Shown: piece after piece, positions 1 through 12,929 of the stretch
How the letters are laid out: each line of letters opens with the position of its first letter
Numbering within the stretch: position 1 is the first letter of the stretch
Assembly (NCBI GenBank): GCA_028583605.1
Contig: CM053335.1
Coordinates: 14,536,053 to 14,600,052, forward strand
Direction: 5' to 3'
DNA length: 64,000 bases
Source: Dastarcus helophoroides
Taxonomy: Eukaryota > Arthropoda > Insecta > Coleoptera > Bothrideridae
Made by a program: the position numbers and the translations under genes
Notes under the pieces: generated by a model
What the model was told of the DNA's origin: nothing
What the model saw: the letters and a program-made list of their open reading frames with translations, nothing else
Databases searched by the model: none

Positions 1-2016
1 ATTCAAAAAATGACGACTAAAATTCTGAAAATTTCATACAACTTTTAGAAAAAAAAATCTGCTTAATAGCTGGTACAAAGAGACAACGTACATCCTAAGC
101 TACTGAATCTAGAAGCTTGAAATTTTGCGTAACAATCCCCCAGAGAACGTAGACGAGTTTTAAGAAAGGATTAAATTCAGCCTCTACGGGGGTGAAAATG
201 TGCATCAAATTTTGAAATTTAAAAGAGTTTCAAAGTTGTAGTATTGCGCTAAACACTGACGTGAATTCGCCGGTAAGCGAATATTATTCCATGGCCACAC
301 CTGCCTACCAGCCATCCTAAACAATGCGTCTCAACCAATAGGAATCAGGTAGATATCGATATTAACTTGCAACTTTAATTACGTGGCCGTTTACCTATTT
401 ATAAGAGGTCGATCTTTTTCTAATGGAATTCAACAACATTTTATTCGTCTAATATGTAAATCGCCACTTTCAGATCTAACATGTTAAATCCGAGTTGAAC
501 AATCCATTAATTTATTTTCTAATGGTTTGATTTCGTTAACGTGTCATTAGAACTTCTGTCTTGAGTGCAATTTATAGCAATGAAGTACTATTTTGCGTGT
601 TTTTTTCTTCGGTTGGGAGCAGATGGCACCGGTATTTTAATAGACAACGTAACCACTCGCAGGTGGTTGGCACGATTCATCAGTGCCAACTAAAAACTAA
701 TATGACATTTTATTTCGTTGTTTAATAATTAGGCCCAGCCGTCGATCTGCCAACTCTGATAAGGCCCCACTTGAGCAGTTGCGTCTTGAATTATTCAGCA
801 CCCCAAGCCTTAAATTCATTAGTTCTCAGTACTAGTCCAGTACGCTATTTGAAAAATCTAAGACAAATTAGCTCCAATTCATCTCGAACCTTGTCAACGT
901 AAGCGTTTAAAGTTGTTAAATCAGCAAGTGAAAATAAAATCAAATTTGTTTCTATTAAAATAACAACATATAGATAAAATTAGATAAGAAGAAGTGACTT
1001 TTCACTGACACTGTTTGTTTAAAAAAAAATATGATCATCGAAAAAAATTCTGATTGACAAAGAATAGGGAAGTAGGCAGGAAAACTACCACCCATTGACT
1101 TTAATAATAATATTCCAGGTGATACGTCTTCGACACGATCAATGGAGAGGTTATGGAATTATTAATTAAATATTAGCGTCGTAAATATACAATCAAGATC
1201 TGTCGGTGAAATTTGACGACAGTCTGTATATTTCATTCTAATGAGCGAACCACATAAAATGAAAAATTGTACTCTCTATTCATTATGCACGCAGATAAGA
1301 TTCATGTTGACACATGTAGCGGATAATTATCGTTTTAGTGTCATTCATCTAGTTTTGCCGAACATGGAGTTTAAACAGGTCCGAAGCATCGAACGTTTTG
1401 TGATATATTTCTTTTCCGCAAAGAAAACGCTCTCCGTCCTGAATACATAATTAAAAACGAGATTTATGCATTCGACTAAAATCAAAAGCATTTCTCGATA
1501 TATTTTATCGTAATCGTAATGCATTCGACAATATCAAAATTTCTATACTTTATAGGTGGAAATATGGAATTTATTAATCCAGAATATGAGCTCGGATCAA
1601 TAATAAAATGTTTCCTTTTGGGTTTATGAGTAATAAAATTCGAGAAAACTGGGTTTTATATGGAATTAGACCTACGCGTATTATGGTGTAAGCGATATAA
1701 TGAATAGTAATGAAGAGAGTTCGATTTACAAATTCAAACGCAGCGAAAACTATGAAAATGTGCTAGGGGCTACTGCAGAAACTTTAGTAGCAATTATCCT
1801 TCTTTAGAATTCCCTAACTTACAACTATAACATATACTTGTACGAGCACTCGAGCCGCAACAGTATCTTGCCCTATCGATATAAAATTTGACGATTACAG
1901 AACTGATATTAGTAGACAGACATCTTGAAAAAAATTTTGGAATCGAAAACCCAAACTTGGGCACCAGTATTTAGCTAAGTTATAGAAAAAAATGTGAGTG
2001 TATAAAAAAAACTGTT
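1..2016. other. AT-rich non-repetitive DNA, no gene seen
   Basis: No convincing coding exon is visible. The longest + strand frame (1241-1450, 69 codons) has AT-driven composition and no recognisable motif. Weak promoter-like landmarks are an ACCAAT motif near 333 and a TATTTATAAG box near 395, but no gene follows. A perfect 8-bp stem (GTTGGCAC at 666-673 with GTGCCAAC at 683-690) is present, of unknown meaning. Confidence 0.6.
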
Positions 2017-2688
2017 TTCTTCTTCTTCTTCTTCTTCTTCTTCTTCTTCTTCTTCTTCTTCTTCTTCTTCTTCTTCTTCTTCTTCTTCTTCTTCTTCTTC
2101 TTCTTCTTCTTCTTCTTCTTCTTCTTCTTCTTCTTCTTCTTCTTCTTCTTCTTCTTCTTCTTCTCTTCTTCTTCTTCTTCTTCTTCTTCTTCTTCTTCTT
2201 CTTCTTCTTCTTCTTCTTCTTCTTCTTCTTCTTCTTCTTCTTCTTCTTCTTCTTCTTCTTCTTCTTCTTCTTCTTCTTCTTCTTCTTCTTCTTCTTCTTC
2301 TTCTTCTTCTTCTTCTTCTTCTTCTTCTTCTTCTTCTTCTTCTTCTTCTTCTTCTTCTTCTTCTTCTTCTTCTTCTTCTTCTTCTTCTTCTTCTTCTTCT
2401 TCTTCTTCTTCTTCTTCTTCTTCTTCTTCTTCTTCTTCTTCTTCTTCTTCTTCTTCTTCTTCTTCTTCTTCTTCTTCTTCTTCTTCTTCTTCTTCTTCTT
2501 CTTCTTCTTCTTCTTCTTCTTCTTCTTCTTCTTCTTCTTCTTCTTCTTCTTCTTCTTCTTCTTCTTCTTCTTCTTCTTCTTCTTCTTCTTCTTCTTCTTC
2601 TTCTTCTTCTTCTTCTTCTTCTTCTTCTTCTTCTTCTTCTTCTTCTTCTTCTTCTTCTTCTTCTTCTTCTTCTTCTTCTTCTTCTTCT
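2017..2688 (+). repeat. (TTC)n / (GAA)n microsatellite, ~672 bp
   Basis: About 224 near-perfect copies of TTC lie on the + strand. The only clear break in period is at about 2164, where one base is lost (TTCTCTTC). The open frames on both strands (poly-Leu/Phe and poly-Glu/Lys) are products of the repeat and not proteins. Long GAA/TTC tracts are known to form intramolecular triplexes, so the length may vary between individuals and between assemblies. Confidence 0.98.
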
Positions 2689-3185
2689 CGAAAGTTGTAG
2701 AAAAAAAACATTTAGCTCTTGGTTAGTAGGAATGTAAATAACCTTTTTTTTAAAGACGAATATTTTGCTTTGTTGTTTATTTGATAATGGAAATAATCGG
2801 TACGATTGCAGGAAATTATTTTTAAATGTTACATATCCTATTTTTATTTCAAACTTGCCTAATTATCGCATGAGCAACATTTGCCAAATTTTATCGAGTA
2901 ATACACTAATTGCGATAACTTTCATGATATATGTAGTTCTTCCGGGCCATATCTAACCTTGAATTATCGCGTATAATATTTAAAATTGTCACTTACATAA
3001 CTACGCATTATAAATAAATTGATAAAGCGCAAACTATGCATCAGGACAGATAGAGTCTAAAGAAGAAGGTAATTCGAGGAAAAAATTAAAATGTTTAATT
3101 TCAGCACGAAATTTGAAAGTCTATGTTGCAAGGTGCCTTGAAAAAATGAAAAAAAAACTGAAATTGCTGAAGATCGGATATAATA
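2689..3185. other. AT-rich spacer, nothing recognised
   Basis: Short AT-rich non-repetitive stretch between the TTC microsatellite and satellite family A. A 63-codon frame at 2765-2956 has no supporting feature. Confidence 0.5.
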
Positions 3186-5622
3186 GAGCAAAAAAATCGT
3201 ATCAACGAATTTGAACTAAACATCATTCTGCAGTCTACACGAACTATTTAAAACGGTGCTTGGCGCATTACGAAAAAAAAACTATCAACGAATTTGAACA
3301 AAACATCATTCTGTAATCTGCACGAACTCTTTAAACCTACATGAACGTCAATTTACATGAACGTATTACGAAAAAACTGTATCAATGAATTTGAACAAAA
3401 CATCATTCTGTAATATACACGAACTATTTAAAACTGTGCTTAGCGCCTTACGAAAAAAAGTATCAACTAATTTGAACAAAACAACATTCTGCAACCTACA
3501 CGAACTATTTAAATTTGTGCTTAGCGCATTACGAAAAAAAGTGTATCAACGACTTTGAACGAAACATCATTCTGCAATCTACACGAACTATTTAAACTTG
3601 TGCTTGGCCCATTACGAAAAAACCGTATCAACGAATTTGAACAAAACATCATTCTGCAATCTACATGAATTTTGTAAAACTGTGCTTCGCGCATTACGAA
3701 AAAAATTGTATCAACGATTTGAACAAAATATGATTCTGCAATCTACGTGAACTGTCTAAATCTACATAAACTGCAATATACATGAAAGCATTACCAAAAA
3801 ATTGTATCAACGAATTTGAACAAAACATCATTCTGTAGTCTACACGAACTGTTTTAAATTTTGCTTAGCGCATTAGGAAAAAATTGTATCAACGCATTTG
3901 AACAAAACATTATTCTGCAATCTACACGAACTATTTAAAACTATCGTTAGCGCATTACGAAAAAAAAAGTATCAAAGAATTTGAACAAAACATCATTCTG
4001 CAATCTACACAAACTATTTAAACTTGTGCTTAGCCCATTACGAAAAAAAACGTATCAACGAATTTAAACAAAACATCATTCTGCAATCTACTCTACATGA
4101 ATTTTGTAAAACTGTGCTTCGCGCATAACGAAATGAATTGTATCAACGATTTAAACAAAATTACATTCTGCAATCTACGTGAACTGTCTAAATCTACATA
4201 AACTGCAATGCAATATACATGAAAGCATTACCAAAAATTGTATCAACGAATTTGAACAAAACATCATTCTGCAGTCTACACGAACTGTTTAAAATTTTGC
4301 TTAGGCAATTACGAAAAAATTGTATCAACGAATTTGAACGAAACATCATTCTGCAATCTACACGAATCATTTAAAAGTGTCCTTAGCGCATTACGAAAAC
4401 AAAACGTATGAACGAATTTGAACAAAACATCATTCTGTAATGTACACGAACTATTTAAAACGGTGCTTAGCGCATTAGGAAAAAAATTGTGTCAACGAAT
4501 TTGAACAAAACATTATTCTGCAATCTACACGAACTATGTAAAACTGTCGTTAGCGCATTACGAAAAAAAAGGTATCAACGAATTTGAACAAAACATCATT
4601 CTGCAATCTACACGAACTATTTAAACTTGTGCTTAGCCCATTACGAAAAAAAAACGTATCAACGAATTTGAACAAAACATCATTCTGCAATCTACATGAA
4701 TTTTGTAAAACTGTGCTTCGCGCATAACGAAATGAATTGTATCAACGATTTAAACAAAATATCATTCTGCAATCTACGTGAACTGTCTAAATCTACATAA
4801 ACTGCAATGCAATATACATGAAAGCATTACCAAAAAATTGTATCAACGAATTTGAACAAAACATCATTCTGCAGTCTACACGAACTGTTTAAAATTTTGC
4901 TTAGCGCATTAGGAAAAAATTGTATCAACGAATTTGAACGAAACATCATTCTGCAATCTACACGAATCATTTAAAAGTGTCCTTAGCGCATTACGAAAAC
5001 AAAACGTATAAACGAATTTGAACAAAACATCATTCTGTAATCTACACGAACTATTTAAAACGGTGCTTAGCGCATTAGGAAAAAATTGTATCAACGAATT
5101 TGAACAAAACATCATTCTGCAATCTACACGAACTATTTAAAACTGTCGTTAGCGCATTCCGAAAAAAAAACGTATCAACGAATTTGAACAAAACATCATT
5201 CTGTAATCTACACGAACTGTTAAAATCTACATGAACTGCCATCTACATGAACGCATTACTAAAAAATTGTATCAATGAATTTGAACAAAACATCATTCTA
5301 CAATCTACACGAATTATTTAAAACGGTGCTTGGCGGATTACGAAAAAAAAAAACGTATCAACGAATTTGAACAAAGCATCATTCTGTAATCTACACGAAC
5401 TGTTAAAATCTACATGAACTGCCATCTACATGAACGCATTACTAAAAAATTATATCAATAAATTTGAACAAAACATCATTCTGCAATCTACACGAACTAT
5501 TTAAAACGGTGCTTGGCGGATTACGAAAAAAAAACGTATCGACGAATTTGAACAAAACATCATTCTGCAATCTACACGAACTGTTTAAAACTGTGCTTAG
5601 AGCATTACAAAAAAATTTTAGA
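3186..5622 (+). repeat. Satellite family A, array 1 (~80-85 bp monomer)
   Basis: Roughly 29 tandem monomers. Each contains AACGAATTTGAACAAAAC, then CATCATTCTGCAATCTACAC, then a GAACTATTTAAAACTGTGCT-type segment, and ends in GCATTACG followed by an A-run of variable length. Monomers diverge by point changes and small indels. Higher-order structure is present: a block around 4143-4440 recurs about 598 bp later at 4741-5040 with shared private variants (a run with GAATCATTTAAAAGTGTCC and another with TGCAATATACATGAAAGC). Some monomers are replaced by a shorter CTACATGAACTGC variant. Frames found inside it are periodic artefacts. Confidence 0.95.
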
Positions 5623-7245
5623 CAACGAAAATCGAAATTTTCGAAAAAAAAAGTCGAAATCTTCAAAATTTTCAAACATTCAAAATTTAAAAGAGAATCG
5701 ATGTAGAAATTTTGAAATTTTAAAAAAACGCGAAAATTAAAGGTCAAAATTTCGAAAAGATAACGAGATTTTCACAAGTAAGACAAAATTTCGAAATAGT
5801 GGAAACTTTGAAATGTCAAAATTTTTAAAAACGTTCGAATTGTTCAAAATCAAAATATTTCAAAAAGTTAAAATTCGCAAAAAGTCGAAATTTTCAAAAA
5901 AAAAGTCGAATTCTTCGAAATGTTAAAAAATTCAAAATTTAAAAAAAAATCGAAATTTTAATAACATTAAAAGTAATGCGAAAACTTTATAATTTTGAAA
6001 AAACGCCAAATTTAAGTCAAAATTTAAAAAAAAACGAAAATTTCACAAAAAAGTCAAAATTTTGAAAGAGTGGAAATTTCTAAAAGCTCAGATTTTCAAA
6101 ATCAAAATTTTCAAAAAGTCAAAATTTGAAAAAAGCCAAAATTTGAAAAAAGTCAAAATTTAAAAAAACAAAAATTTTCGAAAAAAAAGTCGAAATCTTC
6201 AAAATTTTCAAACATTCAACATTTAAAAGAGAATCGATGTTGAAATTTTGAAATTTAAAATAAACGCGAAAATTAAAGGTTAAAATTTCGAAAAGATAAC
6301 GAGATTTTCACAAATAAGCCAAAATTTCGAAATAGTGGAAACTTTGAAATGTCAAAATTTTCAAAAAATCGAAATTCTTCGAAATTTTCAAAAATTCAAA
6401 ATTTAAAACAGAAGCGATGTAGAAATTTTGAAATTTAAAAAAAAACGCGAAAATAAAAGGTCAAAATTTCGAAAAGATAACGAGATTTTCACAAATAAGC
6501 CAAAATTTCAAAATAGTGGAAACTGAAATGTCAAAATTTTCAAAAAATCGAAATTGTTCGAAATTTTCAAAAATTCAAAATTTAAAAACTCGAAAGTTTG
6601 ATAAAATTAAAAGTAATGTGAAAATGTTCAAACATTGAAAATTTTAAAGAAAATCGATGCAGAAATTTTGAAATTTTATAAAAACGCGAAATTGAAAAGC
6701 CAAAATTTCGAAAAAGAAGAAACGAAATATTTACAAATAAGTAAAAATTTTAAAATAGTGGGAGTTTTGGATAGTGGGAATGTTGAAATGTCAAAATTTT
6801 CAAAAACTTTCCAAGTTTTTAAACTAAAAGTTTTCAAATTATCAAAAATTGGAAAAAGTCGAAATTTGTCAAAATTTTAAAAAAAATTTCGTAACAATTT
6901 TTTTTAAAATTTCGCCAAATTTCGTAAAACAAAACGAAATAGTCAGAAAAAATAATTTTTTTGCCAAATTTCGTAAAAAAAACGAAATAATTGTCAGGAA
7001 AAATTAACTTTTCGATAAAAATTCCAACTATGGAAAAACTCCAGTTTTGGAAGAAAAAACTCGAAATTTTCACAAAAATTCGATTTCCCAAAAACTAAAA
7101 AAAAGATAAAAACTTCGAGAACAAAAAGACGAAAAGTCAAAGCATCAAATTTTCAAAATATAAGTAAAATCTCGAGAGCAGACATTTGGAAAAAGATAGA
7201 AAATTTCAAAGGTAACATGTTAAAACGAAGTCGTCATTGTGGAAA
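5623..7245. repeat. AT-rich degenerate repeat interrupting satellite A
   Basis: Low-complexity sequence built from short words such as TCGAAATTTTCAAAA and GTCAAAATTT. Longer internal duplications exist. The stretch with AAAGATAACGAGATTTTCAC occurs at about 5755, 6292 and 6476, each followed by a GAAATAGTGGAAACTTTG-like or AAATAGTGGAAACTG-like segment. It lies exactly between the two satellite A arrays. The same word family reappears, partly in reverse orientation, at 38.2-40.0 kb. No coding exon is visible. Confidence 0.8.
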
Positions 7246-9062
7246 AGTGTGTAATCTACACGAACTGTTAAAATCTACACGAACTGCCATCTACATGAAC
7301 GCATTACTAAAAAATTGTATCAATAAATTTGAACAAAACATCATTCTGCAATCTACACGAACTATTTAAAACGGTGCTTGGCGGATTACGAAAAAAAACG
7401 TATCGACGAATTTGAACAAAACATCATTCTGCAATCTACACGAACTGTTTACAACTGTGCTTAGTGCATCACAAAAAATTTTAACAACGAATTTGAACAA
7501 AACATCATTCTGCAATCTACACGAACTGTTTAAACTTGTGCTTGACGCATTACGAAAAAAAACGTATTAACGAATTTGAACAAAACATCATTCTGCAATC
7601 TACATGAACTGCAATCTACATGAACTACAATCTACACGAACGCATTACGAAAAAATTGTATCAACGAATTTGAACAAAACATCATTCTGCAATCTACACT
7701 AACTATTTAAAACCGTGTTTAACGCATTACGAAAACAAAAGTATCAACGAATTTGAACAAAACAACATTCTGCAACCTACACGAACTGTTTAAAACTGTG
7801 CTAAGTACATAACCAAAAAAAAGTGTATCAACGAATTTGAACAAAACATCATTCTGCAATCTCCATGAACTATTAAAAACTGTGCTAAGTACATTACGAA
7901 AAAAAACGTATCAACGAATTTGAACAAAACATCATTCTGCAATCTACACGAACTGTTTACAACTGTGCTTAGTGCATCACAAAAAATTTTAACAACGAAT
8001 TTGAACAAAACATCATTCTGCAATCTACACGAACTGTTTAAACTTGTGCTTGACGCATTACGAAAAAAAACGTATTAACGAATTTGAACAAAACATCATT
8101 CTGCAATCTACATGAACTGCAATCTACATGAACTACAATCTACATGAACGCATTACGAAAAAATTGTATCAACGAATTTGAACAAAACATCATTCTGCAA
8201 TCTACACTAACTATTTAAAACCGTGTTTAACGCATTACGAAAACAAAAGTATCAACGAATTTGAACAAAACAACATTCTGCAACCTACACGAACTGTTTA
8301 AAACTGTGCTAAGTACATAACCAAAAAAAAGTGTATCAACGAATTTGAACAAAACATCATTCTGCAATCTCCATGAACTATTAAAAACTGTGCTAAGTAC
8401 ATTACGAAAAAAAACGTATCAACGAATTTGAACAAAACATCATTCTGCAATCTACACGAACTGTTTAAACTTTTGCTTGACGCATTACGAAAAAAAACTT
8501 ATTAATGAATTTAAACAAAACATCATTCTGCAATAACAGGCACTGTTTAAAAATGTGCTTAGCGCATTACGAAAATAACGTATCAACGAATTTGAACAAA
8601 ACATCATTCTGCAATCTACACGAATTGGGTAAAACTGTGCTTAGCGCATTACGAAAAAAAGTGTATCGACTTTGAACAAAACATCATGCTGCTATCTACA
8701 CGAACTATTAAAAACTGTGCTAAGTACATTACGAAAAAAAAACGTATCAACGAATTTGAACAAAACATCATTCTGCAATCTACACGAACTGTTTCAACTT
8801 GTGCTTGGTGCATTACGGAAAAAAACGTATTAACGAATTTGAACAAAACATCATTCTGCAATAACAGGAACTGTTTAAAAGTGTGCTTAGCACATTATAA
8901 AAATAACGTATCAACGAATTTCAACAAAACATCATTCTGCAATCTACACGAACTATTTAAAACAGTGCTTGGCGCATTATGAAAAAAAAGCATCAACGAA
9001 TTTCAACAAAACATCATTCTGCGATTTACACGAACTATTTAAAACTGTGCTTAGCGGATTAA
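7246..9062 (+). repeat. Satellite family A, array 2
   Basis: Same ~80-85 bp monomer and orientation as array 1. A 508-bp block is tandemly duplicated: CGAACTGTTTACAACTGTGC at 7441 recurs at 7949 with the same downstream order of variants. The first ~215 bp (about 7249-7465) repeat the last part of array 1 (about 5391-5600) variant by variant, which ties the two arrays together. Toward the 3' end the monomers become more divergent (for example CAATAACAGG variants at 8533 and 8861). Confidence 0.95.
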
Positions 9063-10060
9063 GTTAGTTTTATTACGTTTATCCAAACTAATTTTATAAA
9101 TAAGAAAGTACGTTCGATCCACAGCACCATTTGTCTCTGTCTTACAACAATCTGCTTCTCTAGTTGTAAATTGCAACTAAAGACGAATTAAAACATTAAA
9201 ACAAAATTAATCTATCAATTTACCAAACTTAAAAACTCTGTTTAATTTTGAACAGTCGTCGCTTTGACTAAAAATCCTCATTGAATTGATTTCGGCCGAA
9301 TTTTCGACAGAATCAGAATTCTGGCGTAATGCGAGAGTTGGAAACGGGACGCTAATGGTAGAGGATTTATTCGAAGCAATGAAATTTTTAAGACATAAAA
9401 AGGTGCGGGGCAGATCTAATGTGGATGGAGGGCATTGCATAACGGGGGATGCAGGCTGCTGTCATTGCATTTACCTGCATACCTTTCCCTCTTCGTCTGC
9501 CCCCGCCGCCCCTAACAGCCATACGTTTAATTTTAACAGCCCGGGTTCTCCTAATAAATTCCTTGCTTCAAAGAACCTTTTAACAATTGGCCCGATGTTA
9601 TCTCTCGTTTGACCAATTTACTTTTGAACTTGTGCTTGTGTTTTTAAAAGCAGGGGGCTTTTAATTAAATGTCGGAGATAGTTTTACCTGACGAGGGCCG
9701 ATAAGAATTCTATCAATTTTTGCCCACAATTTCGTACTTGTGACGTCGAAATTCGACCCGATACCGAAGCGTCATATATTGGACAAATAAACTCAAAAAT
9801 TGCATCCGTAACTTAAAAATTAAGTGACGTTTACATAAATAATTCATGGAAGGTAGTGACAGTAATTGTAGCAGAAAGTTTTTAGAATGTTAAATCTTCG
9901 CTGCGTATAACGAGTCACAAGCTCCACACTCTCTATTCGATTTTTAGCATAGAGTCTATGTGTGGATACAATATTGCAATAGAGTTTCTGAATCGACAAC
10001 ATTGTTCTCAGAGTCTCTGATTGTTCTGCTTATTCTCAGTAAGTTTAAAAATTCATTATT
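9063..10060. other. Unique island between satellites A and B
   Basis: Non-repetitive sequence that is locally GC-richer at 9340-9560 than its surroundings. Open frames on both strands (9286-9612 on +, 9207-9440 on -) lack recognisable domains. The only splice-like signal I can defend is on the minus strand (separate entry). Confidence 0.6.
9475..9522 (-). other. Possible minus-strand first coding exon (weak)
   Basis: On the minus strand an ATG (complement of 9520-9522) opens 16 codons reading MAVRGGGGRRRGKGMQ. It ends at CAG followed by GTAAAT, a good 5' splice-site match. The Gly/Arg-rich composition and local GC richness stand out in this AT-rich window. No downstream exon was found to the left, where satellite A begins, and no promoter is clear. 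This could be chance. Confidence 0.18.
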
Positions 10061-10199
10061 AGGAGAAAGAAACGTGAAGCTTAAAAATCATTTTTACGCC
10101 AAAAAGAAGCCTAAATACTGATTTTTAAGCCAACGAAGCTGGAAAAAAATCTTATGTTATTGAAAATTAGTTTATTAAAAACTCACTTTTAAATAAAAT

Positions 10200-12900
10200 A
10201 TGTTTGAAAATTAATTATTAGAAAAAATCTATCAGTGAAACTTATACGTTATTTTTACGTCAAAAAGTTGCTTAAATATTGATTTTTAGGCTGAAGAGGT
10301 TCAAAAAAATCTTATATTGTTTAGAATTCGTGTGTTGACTTAGCAAAAACTCGTCTTTAACAAAATAAGTTTGAAAACTTATTATTTTTGAACAAAACAG
10401 GTTTGGAAACTCGTTATTAGGAAAAATTTATCAGTGAAGCTTAAACGTTATTTTTACGTCAAAAAGGTGCTTAAATATTGATTTTTAGGCTAAAGGGGCT
10501 CAAAATAATTTTATATTGTTTAGAATTCACGTGTTGGTTTAGCAAAAACTCGTCTTTAAACAAAATAAATTTAAAAAATTATTATTAGGAAAAAGAATTG
10601 TAAAACTTGTCATCGGCGTAGCTTAAAACTCATTTTTACGTCAAACATTATCTTAAGTGCTGATTTTTAAAATAAAGAGGCGCAAAAAAAATTCTACGTT
10701 ATTTGGAACTTGCTCGTTGGTTTATTAAAAACTTGTTAAAAGAAAAAGTTTGAAAACTCCTCATTAGGAAAAAGAATCGTCAGTGAAGCTTTAAACTCAT
10801 TTTTACGTAAAAAAAGCTTAAATACTGATTTTTAAGCTAAAGAAGCTTAAAAAATTCTTACGTAATTTGGAATACGCGTGTTGGTTTATTTAAAAGTCGA
10901 TTTTAAACAAAATAAATTAAAAATTCATTATTGGGAAACAAAATCGTAAAAGCTATCAGTGAAGTTTAAAACGTATTTTTACGCCAAAAAAAAGCTTAAA
11001 TGGTGATTTTTAAGCCAACGCATCTAAAAAAGATCTCATGTTATTTACAATTAGTTTATTAAAACTCATTTTTAAACAAAATAGGTTTGGAAACTCGTTA
11101 TTAGGAAAAATCTATCAGTGAAGCTTGAAAGTTATTTTTACATTAAAAAGGTGCTTAAATGTTGATTTTTAGGCTAAAGGGGCTTAAAAAAATCTTATAT
11201 TGTTTAGAATTCGCGTCTTGGTTTAGCAAAAACTCGTCTTTAAACAAAATAAATTTGAAAAATTATTATTAGGAAAAAGAATCATAAAACTTGTCATCAG
11301 TGAAGCTTAAAACTCATTTTTACGCTAAAAATTAGCTTAGGTGCTGATTTTTAAAATAAAGAAGCTCAAAAAGATCCTACGTTATTTAGAATTTGCGCGT
11401 TGGTTTATCAAAAACACGTTTATTTAAAAATCGTTAAAAAAAATAAGTTTGAAAACTCATCGTTAGGAAAAAGAATCCTCAGTGAAGCTTAAAATTCATT
11501 TTTACGTAAAAAAAGCTTAAATACTGATTTTTAAGCTAAAGAAGTATAAAAAATTCTTACGTAATTTGGAATACGCCTGTTGGTTTATTAAAAAAGTCGT
11601 TTTTAAACAAAATAAGTTAAAAATTCATTATTAAGAAACAATATCGTAAAAGCTATCAATGAAGTTTGAAACGTATTTTTACGTCAAAAAAGAAGCTTAA
11701 ATGGTGATTTTTAAGCCAACGAAGCTAAAAAAAGATCTCATGTTATTTACAATTGGTTTATTAAAAACTAATTTTTGTACAAAATAGGTTTGGACACTCG
11801 TTATTAGGAAAAATCTATCAGTGAAGCTTAAACGTTATTTTTACGTCAAAAAGGTGCTTAAATATTGATTTTTAGGCTAAAGAGGTTCAAAATATCTTAT
11901 ATTGTTTAGAATTCGCGTGCTGGTTTAGCAAAAATTTGTCTTTAAACAAAATAAATTGGAAAACTCATTATTAGGGAAAAGAATCGTAAAATCTGTCTGT
12001 GAAGCTTAAAACTCATTTTTACGCTAAAAATTAGCTTAAGTGCTGATTTTTAAAATAAAGAAGCTCAAAAAGATCCTACGTTATTTAGAATTTGCGCGTT
12101 GGTTTATCAAAAACACGTTTATTAAAAAATCGTTAAAAAAATAAGTTTGAAAACTCATCGTTAGGAAAAAGAATCCTCAGTGAAGCTTAAAATTCATTTT
12201 TACGTAAAAAAAGCTTAAATACTGATTTTTAAGCTAAAGAAGTATAAAAAATTCTTACGTAATTTGGAATACGCCTATTGGTTTATTAAAAAAGTCGTTT
12301 TTAAACAAAATAAGTTAAAAATTCATTATTAAGAAACAAAATCGTAAAAGCTATCAATGAAGTTAAAACGTATTTTTACGCCAAAAAAGAAGCTTAAATG
12401 GTGATTTTTAAGCCAACGAAGCTAAAAAAAGATCTCATGTTATTTACAATTGGTTTATTAAAAACTAATTTTTGAACAAAATAGGTTTGGACACTCGTTA
12501 TTAGGAAAAATCTATCAGTGAAGCTTAAACGTTATTTTTACGTCAAAAATGCGCTTAAATGTTGATTTTTAGGCTAAAAAGGTTCAAAAAAATCTCATAC
12601 TGTTTAGAATTCGCGTTATGGTTTAGCAAAAACTCGTTCTGAAAAAAAATAAGTTTGAAAACTCATTATTAGGAAAAAGAATCGTAAAACCTGTCAGTGA
12701 AGCTTAAAACTCATTTTTACGTCAAAAAAAGCTTAAATACTGATTTTTAAAATAAAGAATCTCAAAAAAATCTTACGTTATTTTGAATTTGGGCGTTGGT
12801 TTATTAAAAACTCGTTTAAAAAAAGGTTTAAAACGTCATCATTAGGAAAAAATCGTCGGTGAAGCGTAAAACTCTTGATTACGTAAAAAAAGCTGATTTT
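10200..12900 (+). repeat. Family B domain 1: ~695-bp tetramer higher-order repeat
   Basis: The landmark GTTTGGAAACTCG/GTTTGGACACTCG recurs at 10401, 11085, 11788 and 12485, giving spacings of 684, 703 and 697 bp, that is four monomers. Intervening monomers carry their own repeated private variants, for example the TTTTTAAAATAAAGAAGCTC type and the TACGTAAAAAAAGCTTAAAT type. Confidence 0.85.
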
Positions 12901-12929
12901 TAAGCTAAAGAAGCTCAACAAATTCTTAC

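Noticed and set aside
2017..2688. Telomeric repeat
   Set aside because: The unit is TTC, not TTAGG or another known telomere motif, and it is flanked by unique DNA on both sides.
1980..2726. Poly-Glu/Lys and poly-Leu/Phe proteins over the TTC tract
   Set aside because: Direct translation of a triplet microsatellite on both strands, with no promoter, splice sites or flanking domain.
3186..9062. Regularly spaced repeats considered as a CRISPR-like array
   Set aside because: Units are head-to-tail with no unique spacers of constant length and lie in a eukaryotic context; this is an ordinary satellite.
9286..9612. 108-codon plus-strand frame in the unique island
   Set aside because: No recognisable motif, no splice or promoter context, and composition changes midway. 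The opposite strand is equally open.
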